Source: Hyphomonadaceae bacterium
GTDB lineage: Bacteria; Pseudomonadota; Alphaproteobacteria; Caulobacterales; Hyphomonadaceae
Length of the DNA: 6,562 nucleotides
Direction: 5' to 3'
Assembly (NCBI GenBank): GCA_030696545.1
Contig: JAUYSA010000004.1
Coordinates: 1-6,562 of the forward strand
Part shown: piece after piece, positions 1 through 5,263 of the stretch
Layout: every line of letters starts with the position of its first letter
Position numbering within the stretch: the first letter of the stretch is position 1
The notes under the pieces: generated by a model
Seen by the model: only the letters and a program-made list of their open reading frames with translations
Told to the model about the DNA's origin: nothing
Database searches by the model: none
Program-made: the position numbers and the translations under genes

Positions 1-496
1 CGCGGTCCTGCAGGCCGGTGAGGCGGCTGTTGATGCCGGCAAAGTTCATTGCCGTGCCAGACGCAAAGCCTTTCGGACGCTCGATGAAATGATCGAGGGC
101 TTCGTAGGTCCAGACGCCTTCGATCTCCGTCAGCGAGCCATTGCCGGTGGAGTATTTGAAGCTGCCGTGCGAGGCGATGTCGCGGCCGAGAACGCCGTAC
201 AGGTTCGGGCCCTGCAGGTCCCCGCCGCCCTGGGTGAAGGTATGGCACTGGAGGCACTTCTTGTGCTGCTCCTCGCCCTTCACGAGATCGGCGGTGGAAA
301 TCAGGGTGAAGTAGTCACGCGGGCCTTCGACGACGGCAGGGCCGCCAGCGGCCACTTCCGGGACATCGACGAAATAGCCGGGCTTCTCGTGATGCGCGGT
401 ATGGAACAGCGAATGCGAAGCCTCGTTCAGGCCGATGAGTGCGAGGCCCGTGCCGAGGATGCAGAAGGCAATCTTGTTGAAGCCCAGATCGCTCAT
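1..496 (-). CDS. cycM: membrane-anchored cytochrome c (CycM/c552-like), 3' end cut by window edge
   Basis: I read this frame directly on the minus strand. It starts at ATG 496-494 (MSDLGFNKIAF...) and stays open to base 1, giving 165 residues with no stop. Residues about 8-24 are hydrophobic and look like an uncleaved N-terminal membrane anchor. CLQCH at residues 81-85 (bases 256-242) is a class I c-type heme-binding CxxCH motif. Met150 in GTAMNF is the likely distal heme ligand. The N-terminal pattern (NKI, hydrophobic helix, then EKPGYFV) matches alphaproteobacterial CycM, a periplasm-facing electron carrier between the bc1 complex and terminal oxidase. The family is usually about 175-190 residues, so little is missing. 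A GGAG lies 12 nt before the ATG, a rather distant ribosome-binding site. The gene is divergent from the WD40-like/pheA pair. Confidence is high for cytochrome c and moderate for the exact CycM assignment. Confidence 0.88.
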   Translation of the reverse strand, partial: MSDLGFNKIAFCILGTGLALIGLNEASHSLFHTAHHEKPGYFVDVPEVAAGGPAVVEGPRDYFTLISTADLVKGEEQHKKCLQCHTFTQGGGDLQGPNLYGVLGRDIASHGSFKYSTGNGSLTEIEGVWTYEALDHFIERPKGFASGTAMNFAGINSRLTGLQDR

Positions 497-708
497 GGTC
501 TGACCGTGCTCCAGTCCCTGAAAAGCGGGGCCCCAAAAAACTCGATTCGCGCCCGCACGCGCGGGGCTTTCTTGCATTTTAGCCGGACCCCAGCAACCAG
601 AGAAAGCCCGGCGAAATGACGCACAGCCTGACCAGCTAAGCCCCTATTTCGGTTGCCCTCTTCGGCAGGCTGGGGGAATAGGAGCAGCGGTGGTTGCGGA
701 GGGGCAGA
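497..708. promoter_or_regulatory. divergent intergenic region between cytochrome c and the WD40-like gene
   Basis: These 212 nt must hold promoters for both divergent genes. I see a perfect 9-bp inverted repeat, GGGCTTTCT (564-572) and AGAAAGCCC (601-609), 28 nt apart, and a 7-bp pair, CAGCCTG (624-630) and CAGGCTG (666-672). A GANTC site (GATTC) lies at 544-548. A TAAAAT on the minus strand (complement of 577-582) could be a -10 for the cytochrome gene, but no good -35 lies at the right distance. On the plus strand, TTGCCC (653-658) with a weak -10-like GAATAG (676-681) is the best candidate for the WD40-like gene. Both promoter calls are weak. Confidence 0.35.
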
Positions 709-1725
709 ATGAAGAAGTTCAAGGTTTCCGGAAGTTGCGACCAATTCCAATTGGACGCCGCCGGTACGCACGCACTGTTGGCAAATCGGGACAGAGCGGC
801 GGTTTTTAGGGCCATCTCGTCGAGGCCTTTGATCAAAGTTAGGTTCAAATGGAAGGTCGTTTCTATCGACTTTCACCCATCGCGCAGCCTGTTTCTCGTC
901 GCAGCTGGACACACGGTTCAAGTTTTTGGGTTTGATAACAAAAAGCCTGCCGCAGTCCTGCAGATTATAGGACAGGTCAAAGCCGCAATATTTGGTCCCT
1001 CTGGAAAGACCGTCGTCGTATCTGTAGGCGACGAGCTACAATTCTGGGATTGGGAAGCGAACAAAAATACAGCGAAGGCCCGAATTGGCCCCGGGTCGAA
1101 CAGGCTTGCGCGCGCAAGGACAGGAGACCTCGTCGGTGCAGTCCCCCTAGGCAACGCGGAAGTATATCGCGAAAATGGAGTTCGGGTGTCCCAGTTTGGC
1201 GGACACTACAGCTACTACGACGGGGGCTCCGAAATCGTGACGGAGTATGTTGGAGACCAGCCGTACATTAAATCGCGCAGCAATATCAAATCAACGAACG
1301 CGACCAGCATCGCCTTTTCCGACGATGGCATCTTCGCAGTTTCTAGCGGCAGTGATGGGACTACGCGGGTATGGAAGACCGCCTCTGGTGCCGGAAAATG
1401 GAGTGAGAAGGGTGATGCAATGCTCGACGCGGTCGGAGCAGGCTTTGTTGCAGTAAAGAACTTCGGGCATTTGCGTATCTTCTCTTTAGGGCGTGAGCTT
1501 TCCAGGCATGTGCACAACGAGAAGACTGGCTGGGGCTGGGTGTGCGTGTCAGATGACGCCCACTTGGGTCTGGCATCTGACCGCAAGAAAGTCGAAGTCT
1601 GGGACCTTGCGACGTCCACGGTGATACGGAAGTTTTCTCTTAAAGATGTGCGCTTCGGGGCTATTCGAGGGGCTGTTGTGTGGATGCTCACCTACAACGC
1701 GCTTGTCGCGGTTCAGGTGCGTTGA
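709..1725 (+). CDS. WD40-like beta-propeller protein of unknown function
   Basis: The 338-residue product has several degenerate WD40-type blades. The clearest are residues about 50-76 (SIDFHPSRSLFLVAA...VQVFGFD), 90-116 (ending LQFWDWE), 198-224 (SIAFSDDGIFAVSSGSDG then TRVWKT) and 274-301 (ending VEVWDL). The repeating pattern of a hydrophobic strand, SDDG- or HPS-like turn, hydrophobic strand and [VF]W[DK] is typical of propeller scaffolds that bind proteins. I see no signal peptide, membrane segment or catalytic motif, so it is probably cytoplasmic. ATG 709 is preferred because GGAGGGG (698-704) lies 4 nt upstream; an in-frame TTG at 694 would add five residues but overlaps that site. Base composition is unlike its neighbours: lines I counted by hand are about 48-57% GC, against about 60% or more in pheA, which suggests horizontal acquisition. 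It ends 32 nt before pheA and may be co-transcribed with it. The specific function is unknown. Confidence 0.8.
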   Translation: MKKFKVSGSCDQFQLDAAGTHALLANRDRAAVFRAISSRPLIKVRFKWKVVSIDFHPSRSLFLVAAGHTVQVFGFDNKKPAAVLQIIGQVKAAIFGPSGKTVVVSVGDELQFWDWEANKNTAKARIGPGSNRLARARTGDLVGAVPLGNAEVYRENGVRVSQFGGHYSYYDGGSEIVTEYVGDQPYIKSRSNIKSTNATSIAFSDDGIFAVSSGSDGTTRVWKTASGAGKWSEKGDAMLDAVGAGFVAVKNFGHLRIFSLGRELSRHVHNEKTGWGWVCVSDDAHLGLASDRKKVEVWDLATSTVIRKFSLKDVRFGAIRGAVVWMLTYNALVAVQVR

Positions 1726-1757
1726 CGCTGCTCGTTGCGACGTCTTGAGGAACATTG

Positions 1758-2609
1758 ATGAACAAGATCGCTTTCCAGGGGGAGCTGGGCGCCAACTCCC
1801 ATATCGCCTGCCGCGAGGTCTATCCCGACCTTGAGCCGCTGCCGTGCGCCACGTTTGAGGATGTTTTCGCCGCGGCAGCCAGTGGCGACGCCAAACTGGC
1901 CATGATCCCGGTGGAAAACTCGATCGCCGGCCGGGTGGCCGATATCCACCACCTCCTGCCGACATCGCCCCTGCAGATCATCGCCGAGCATTTCATGCCG
2001 ATCCGCTTTCAGCTGATGGGCCTCAAGGGCTCGAAGCTGGAGGACATCAAGGGCGCCCACAGCCACATCATGGGTCTGGGCCAATGCCGCAACTTCCTGA
2101 GGGCGAGGGGAATAAAGGCCAAAACCACGGCCGATACCGCCGGGGCCGCCCGTGAAGTGGCCGAGGCTGGTGATCCGACTCAGGCGGCAATCGCGCCGCG
2201 TTTGGCCGCCGAGGTCTATGGCCTCGATATTCTCGCCGAGAACATCGAGGATGCTGCCCACAACACAACGCGTTTCGTGATCATGAGTCGCGATGCGGCG
2301 CCGCCTGAGCGGGACCCCGCCGTGACCTGGGTGTCGGCTTTCGTATTCCGCGTGCGGAACGTGCCGGCGGCGCTTTACAAGACCATGGGCGGGTTCGCGA
2401 CCAATGGCGTGAACATGACCAAGCTGGAAAGCTATCAGCTAGGCGGTTCGTTCAACGCAACGCAGTTCTATGCGGAGGTCGAAGGGCATCCCGATGACCC
2501 GGCGGTTCAGCGGGCGCTGGAGGAGCTTGGGTTCTTCTCAACCCAGGTTCGCCATCTCGGGGTCTTCGCGGCCCATCCCTACCGCTCGACGGCTCCGGGA
2601 CGGTCGTAA
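1758..2609 (+). CDS. pheA: prephenate dehydratase with C-terminal ACT domain
   Basis: This enzyme converts prephenate to phenylpyruvate, water and CO2, the committed step to phenylalanine, in the cytoplasm. The 283-residue length is normal for a monofunctional enzyme. It opens with KIAFQGELGANSH, the family's FQG-x-GA(Y/N)S start, and has IPVENSIAGRV at 50-60. The catalytic TTRF motif is at 170-173, within HNTTRFVIM. An ACT regulatory domain follows from about residue 190, with NVPAALYKTMGGFATNGVNM then LESYQLGG (223-230), which corresponds to the ESRP phenylalanine-binding motif of other PheA proteins. Feedback inhibition by phenylalanine is therefore likely. There is no chorismate mutase domain, unlike in E. 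coli PheA. ATG 1758 has GAGGA (1747-1751) about 7 nt upstream; the TTG just before it is a poorer start. It may depend on a promoter upstream of the WD40-like gene, since only 32 nt separate them. Confidence 0.96.
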   Translation: MNKIAFQGELGANSHIACREVYPDLEPLPCATFEDVFAAAASGDAKLAMIPVENSIAGRVADIHHLLPTSPLQIIAEHFMPIRFQLMGLKGSKLEDIKGAHSHIMGLGQCRNFLRARGIKAKTTADTAGAAREVAEAGDPTQAAIAPRLAAEVYGLDILAENIEDAAHNTTRFVIMSRDAAPPERDPAVTWVSAFVFRVRNVPAALYKTMGGFATNGVNMTKLESYQLGGSFNATQFYAEVEGHPDDPAVQRALEELGFFSTQVRHLGVFAAHPYRSTAPGRS

Positions 2610-2631
2610 GACCTCGTTCACCATGACAATC

Positions 2632-2650
2632 CGGACACGGACGGTGTCCG
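2632..2650 (+). terminator. possible pheA terminator hairpin without a U-tract
   Basis: CGGACAC (2632-2638) and GTGTCCG (2644-2650) form a perfect 7-bp GC-rich stem with a 5-nt loop, 23 nt after the pheA stop codon. No T-run follows (the next bases are CCCCGCC), so it is not a canonical intrinsic terminator. It may still act as a 3' stabilising or weak terminating structure. I infer this from position only. Confidence 0.35.
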
Positions 2651-2899
2651 CCCCGCCAATGTCACAATTGGGGAGCGGAAATAGGTGCCGCGCGTTTCCA
2701 GACCGCGCCGCTAAAGCCGTTTTCTCCAACAGAATCCGCAAGATTTGGTCGACACAAATATTCGGTCAGTATTCGTGCGCCTGTCGAAAGCATTCGACAT
2801 GTTTCGGACATAAAGATTGAAGCGCCGGTAAGGTTATCTTCTTTGTGTGGCGTGGGCGCCACCTTGCAATCTTTAATCCTGATCTTCCGAGGAACTGGT

Positions 2900-2928
2900 T
2901 TGTCGCGTGCCTATTTAGGCTGCATACC
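2900..2928 (+). promoter_or_regulatory. weak candidate promoter with internal palindrome for the outer-membrane protein gene
   Basis: TTGTCG (2900-2905) and CATACC (2923-2928) are spaced by 17 nt and loosely resemble sigma-70 elements. The interrupted palindrome GCCTA-TT-TAGGC (2909-2920) lies in the spacer, a usual place for a repressor operator. Each hexamer matches consensus at only about half its positions, so this is tentative. If used, it would give an mRNA leader of about 140 nt carrying the two hairpins just upstream of the gene. Confidence 0.2.
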
Positions 2929-3050
2929 GCCCTGACGCTGGGTGGATAGATGAGCCGGAGCGGGAAGCCTCGAAAGGGCGACCGGGCCGGTTCGGCACTG
3001 AAACCAGAGCGGGTGTTACTGCCGGGATCACGCAATCCCGTCGGAACCTG

Positions 3051-3068
3051 CTCCAGAAACAACTGGAG
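3051..3068 (+). promoter_or_regulatory. hairpin that includes the ribosome-binding site of the outer-membrane protein gene
   Basis: CTCCAG (3051-3056) and CTGGAG (3063-3068) are perfectly complementary around a 6-nt loop (AAACAA). The GGAG at 3065-3068 is the Shine-Dalgarno sequence of the gene starting at 3077, with an 8-nt spacer. In RNA this stem would pair the ribosome-binding site with an anti-Shine-Dalgarno CUCC. A second stem, CGGGAT and ATCCCG (3023-3040), lies just upstream. The structure is seen in the sequence; a regulatory role, such as temperature or small-RNA control of a surface protein, is inference. Confidence 0.45.
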
Positions 3069-3076
3069 TCTTCCCC

Positions 3077-3556
3077 ATGAAAATGAAACTTGCCCTCGCT
3101 GCAGCGTCGATGCTTGTCGCTCCGGCCTTTATGTCCGCCCAAGCCCAGACCTCGAACATCTATGTCTCGGGCGGTTACACCCAATTCGAAGGTGACGGCG
3201 GCGCAAGCCTCGGCGCCGTTACGGGCCGTGTCGGCGTTGGCTTCGGCCCGAACTTCGCTGTTGAAGGCGAAGGCTCGATCGGCATTGCTGACGACAGCGG
3301 CACCGAACTCGATAGCGAGATCGGCGTCTATGCCGTCGGCAAGCTGCCGATCAATCCGTCGTTCGACGTGTTCGGCCGCGTGGGTGTCTCGCGCATCGAA
3401 ACATCGCCGGGTGGCGACGATGACGGCCTCGCTTACGGCGCCGGCGCGCAGTGGAACCTGACGCCGGTTGACGGCATCCGCGGCGACTGGACCCGTCACG
3501 ACTATGATAACGGTGAAGTCGACGCCTACGCGCTTTCCTACGTGCGCAGCTTCTAA
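3077..3556 (+). CDS. small outer-membrane beta-barrel protein
   Basis: The 159-residue precursor starts MKMKLALAAASMLVAPAFM, a clear Sec signal peptide, with likely cleavage after AQA at residue 23. The mature protein of about 136 residues alternates aromatic or hydrophobic and small residues in amphipathic strands separated by acidic turns (such as YVSGGYTQFEGDGG, NFAVEGEGSIGIADDSG and ALSYVRSF). It ends in Phe, preceded by the Y-x-x-S-Y-x-x-S-F pattern, as expected for a C-terminal strand recognised by the BAM complex. This fits the OmpA-like/OMP_b-brl family of small eight-stranded barrels. There is no peptidoglycan-binding domain. Its precise role is unknown; relatives act in membrane integrity or adhesion. 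GGAG (3065-3068) supports ATG 3077. It looks like a single-gene transcript: it has a long structured leader and a strong terminator follows. Coding quality is high and GC matches the chromosome. Confidence 0.87.
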   Translation: MKMKLALAAASMLVAPAFMSAQAQTSNIYVSGGYTQFEGDGGASLGAVTGRVGVGFGPNFAVEGEGSIGIADDSGTELDSEIGVYAVGKLPINPSFDVFGRVGVSRIETSPGGDDDGLAYGAGAQWNLTPVDGIRGDWTRHDYDNGEVDAYALSYVRSF

Positions 3557-3591
3557 CTGATTGCTCTCGACTGAGAGCTGTCTGATACGAG

Positions 3592-3620
3592 ATGCCCCGC
3601 AAGCAATTGCGGGGCATTTT
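3592..3620 (+). terminator. rho-independent terminator after the outer-membrane protein gene
   Basis: A perfect 11-bp stem (3592-3602 with 3607-3617; ATGCCCCGCAA and its complement) is closed by a GCAA tetraloop (GNRA type) and runs straight into TTTT at 3617-3620, with another TTTT at 3623-3626. This is a textbook intrinsic terminator 36 nt after the stop codon. A second smaller hairpin, GCTCTC-GACT-GAGAGC (3563-3578), sits between the stop codon and the terminator. Confidence 0.93.
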
Positions 3621-3635
3621 CGTTTTGGAGCTGCG

Positions 3636-3668
3636 ATGAACGAGAATCACGCAAAGGATCGTCGGTGA
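3636..3668 (+). CDS. possible 10-residue leader peptide coupled to the acetyltransferase
   Basis: A ten-codon open frame (MNENHAKDRR) starts at ATG 3636 with GGAG (3627-3630) 5 nt upstream. Its TGA stop (3666-3668) overlaps the GTG start of the acetyltransferase (3665-3667) in a GTGA junction. Such overlap is typical of translational coupling. It could be a chance frame; it is too short for coding statistics and matches no leader peptide I recognise. Confidence 0.25.
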   Translation: MNENHAKDRR

Positions 3669-4294
3669 GCGACATCATCATCCAACCCTTGATGGCCGGA
3701 GACGCGCAAGGCTTTGCCGAGGCGTTCGCGATCTATCACGACGCTATCGAGCTGACAGAGCAGCGCACCGAAGAAGGATTGCGCAGGCTTCTGCTGCGGC
3801 CGGACTATCGCTTCTTCGTCGCACGGCGCGAGCGGAAGATGATCGGCATGTCGGTCGCCTATGTTCCGACCGAGGATTATTTCTGGCTGTTCGAATATGC
3901 AGCCGTCATTCCCGAAGCGCGCGGCGCAAACATCGGCGCGCAGCTGTTTCTGGCCAGCCGCGCCATCGCGGGGCCGGGCCGCATGGGTCTGGTCGAGGTC
4001 GACGCCGATCGCGGAAGCGATGCTCAGGCGAGGCGGCTCAACTTCTATCGCAAGCTCGGCTGCCGCCGGATCGATGGCCTCGAATACCAGCTGCCGCTCG
4101 AAGACTATGGACAACCGCCTGCGATGTGGCTGCTCGCGCTGGCCGCCCCTGAGATCGGGACGCTGGACGTTAACATTGTCGAGCGCTGGCTGCGGACGAT
4201 CTATGAAGACGTTTACGCCAAACGCCTCGACGATCATCGTCTTGCCCAGATGATTGACTCTCTGCCGGATGACGTTCCGCTGGTTGCGATCTAA
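3665..4294 (+). CDS. GNAT-family N-acetyltransferase
   Basis: The 209-residue product has a GNAT acetyl-CoA-binding fold. FFVARRERKMIGMSVAYV (50-67) looks like the central strands, and EYAAVIPEARGANIGAQLF (77-95) is motif A, with the R-G-x-N-I-G pyrophosphate loop that holds coenzyme A. LNFYRKLGCRRIDG (125-138) is motif B, with the FYxKLG helix usual in the family. These enzymes move an acetyl group from acetyl-CoA to an amine in the cytoplasm; the substrate cannot be read here. The C-terminal part (about 145-209) is an extension after the core that I do not recognise. The start is GTG 3665, with AAAGGA (3653-3658) 6 nt upstream. No clear promoter lies between the preceding terminator and this gene, so it may be expressed by read-through or from a weak promoter overlapping that terminator. 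Its stop codon overlaps that of the convergent nudC. Confidence 0.82.
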   Translation: MSDIIIQPLMAGDAQGFAEAFAIYHDAIELTEQRTEEGLRRLLLRPDYRFFVARRERKMIGMSVAYVPTEDYFWLFEYAAVIPEARGANIGAQLFLASRAIAGPGRMGLVEVDADRGSDAQARRLNFYRKLGCRRIDGLEYQLPLEDYGQPPAMWLLALAAPEIGTLDVNIVERWLRTIYEDVYAKRLDDHRLAQMIDSLPDDVPLVAI

Positions 4295-5259
4295 CCGCGC
4301 TCGAGCCACGCCTTGATGACGTGATGGGCGATGGCGAAGTGCATCGGCGGAAACGCGTCGGGGTTCGTGCCGGCCATCATCGAAGCAGTTTCTTCGCGGG
4401 TGAACCAGCGCGCGGTTTCGAGTTCGGATTCGTCCACCGTGATCTCTTCGCCATCAGCTTCGAGGATCATTCCGATCATCAGCGAGGACGGGAAGGGCCA
4501 GGGTTGGCAGAAGAGATAGTCAGCTTTCGTGGTGCAGCGGACGCCGGCGTCCTCGAAGATTTCGCGGGCGGCCGCCTGTTCGATCGTCTCGCCCGGTTCG
4601 ACGAAACCGGCGAGGCACGACCAGAAGCCTGGACGCCACGCCTTCTGGCGGCCGAGCAGGCATTTGTCGCCGCGCACGGCCAGCATGATCGCGACGGGAT
4701 CGACGCGGGGAAAATGTTCGGCGGCGCAATCCTCGCAGACGCGTTTCCAGCCTGCCTCGACGATCTTTGTGCGCGCGCCGCAGTTCGGGCAGAAGCCGTG
4801 GCGGCGATGCCATTCGAAGATCGCGCGCGCAGTGGCGGCGCAACCGCCGTTGAACGCGTCGAACGCTGACGCGGCGGCGCGGAAATCGTCGAACACGCCA
4901 AGGCCCGCTATGGGCGAACTGTCGAGACTGAACGAGGTGGGCATCTCCAGCGCGAAGACGGGTGAGCCTTTCACCGTCTCGCCGAGAAAGATGCGCGTGG
5001 CTTTTGGCGAGAGCATTCCCGCTTGCGACCCCAGCCAGAGGACGGGGCGGCCGGGGGGCAGCGGTGCGCCGATCTGCGCGGGCGCGGAGGCAGGGGCCGA
5101 GCCTTCGACAAGGATCTGGCCTTCGCGCATCATGAGGACGCGGGCGCGATCCGAATTGAATGCGGCGTCGAGCCATGCCGGATCGCGGCGATGATGCGCA
5201 GCGCGATCGAGCCCCGCGGGAACAAGCGGGATATCAGCGGCAGCCTTGGAAAGTGGCAC
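4291..5259 (-). CDS. nudC: NADH pyrophosphatase / NAD-cap RNA hydrolase (NudC-type Nudix)
   Basis: NudC hydrolyses NADH and NAD+ to NMN(H) and AMP, and in E. coli removes the NAD cap from RNA 5' ends. Residues 157-178 hold a zinc ribbon (C157-P-N-C160 and C175-E-D-C178). The Nudix box covers 218-240 (G218, E224, R232, E233, E236, D237, G239). QPWPFPSS (252-259) is the NADH pyrophosphatase subfamily signature after the Nudix box. Position 237 is Asp where the Nudix consensus REUxEExGU has Glu. I chose GTG 5259 (M-PLSKAAADIPL), 322 residues, because AGGAAG (5275-5270) lies 10 nt upstream and the TIR stop codon ends just before it. An ATG at 5325 would add 22 residues, but it overlaps the TIR gene and has no ribosome-binding site. 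The gene is probably co-transcribed with the TIR gene upstream and is convergent with the acetyltransferase. Confidence 0.93.
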   Translation of the reverse strand: MPLSKAAADIPLVPAGLDRAAHHRRDPAWLDAAFNSDRARVLMMREGQILVEGSAPASAPAQIGAPLPPGRPVLWLGSQAGMLSPKATRIFLGETVKGSPVFALEMPTSFSLDSSPIAGLGVFDDFRAAASAFDAFNGGCAATARAIFEWHRRHGFCPNCGARTKIVEAGWKRVCEDCAAEHFPRVDPVAIMLAVRGDKCLLGRQKAWRPGFWSCLAGFVEPGETIEQAAAREIFEDAGVRCTTKADYLFCQPWPFPSSLMIGMILEADGEEITVDESELETARWFTREETASMMAGTNPDAFPPMHFAIAHHVIKAWLERG

Positions 5260-5263
5260 GGGG

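Larger units (their letters stand above)
2610..3076. other. 467-nt intergenic region, repeat-rich, no convincing gene
   Basis: I see no supported coding sequence here; the open frames overlapping it lack ribosome-binding sites and family features. It contains many short perfect inverted repeats: 2632-2650 (7-bp arms), 2782-2799 (TGTCGAA and TTCGACA), 2799-2811 (ATGT and ACAT), 2847-2862 (GTGGCG and CGCCAC), 2909-2920 (GCCTA and TAGGC), 2981-2991 (ACCGG and CCGGT), 3023-3040 (CGGGAT and ATCCCG) and 3051-3068 (CTCCAG and CTGGAG). The 2740-2900 part is more AT-rich than its surroundings and probably carries the promoter of the outer-membrane protein gene. A GANTC site lies at 2732-2736. The last two hairpins would be in that gene's mRNA leader. 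Confidence 0.6.

Noticed and set aside
89..619. 176-codon plus-strand open frame
   Set aside because: It is antisense to the cytochrome c gene, whose minus-strand frame carries a clear CxxCH heme motif and membrane anchor. The plus-strand frame shows no recognisable family and is a high-GC shadow.
689..706. Similarity of GGTTGCGGA-rich sequence before the WD40-like gene to the 5' part of ffs (6501-6519)
   Set aside because: The match is about 15 of 19 bases with no extension on either side and no shared function; it is probably chance.
1713..2261. 182-codon minus-strand open frame
   Set aside because: It lies antisense to pheA, which is unambiguous by its TTRF and ACT motifs. The frame is open because of GC-rich codon structure on the other strand.
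2470..2820. 116-codon plus-strand frame starting inside pheA and running into the intergenic region
   Set aside because: It starts out of frame inside pheA without a ribosome-binding site. Its arginine- and serine-rich composition is typical of a shifted frame in GC-rich DNA.
2766..3499. Overlapping minus-strand frames of 98 and 194 codons across the intergenic region and outer-membrane protein gene
   Set aside because: They are antisense to a gene with signal peptide, barrel strands and C-terminal Phe, and show no domain features.
4520..5194. Long open frames on both strands within nudC (over 200 codons each)
   Set aside because: They are arginine- and proline-rich or alanine-rich shadows of nudC, whose zinc ribbon, Nudix box and QPWPFP signature fix the true frame.
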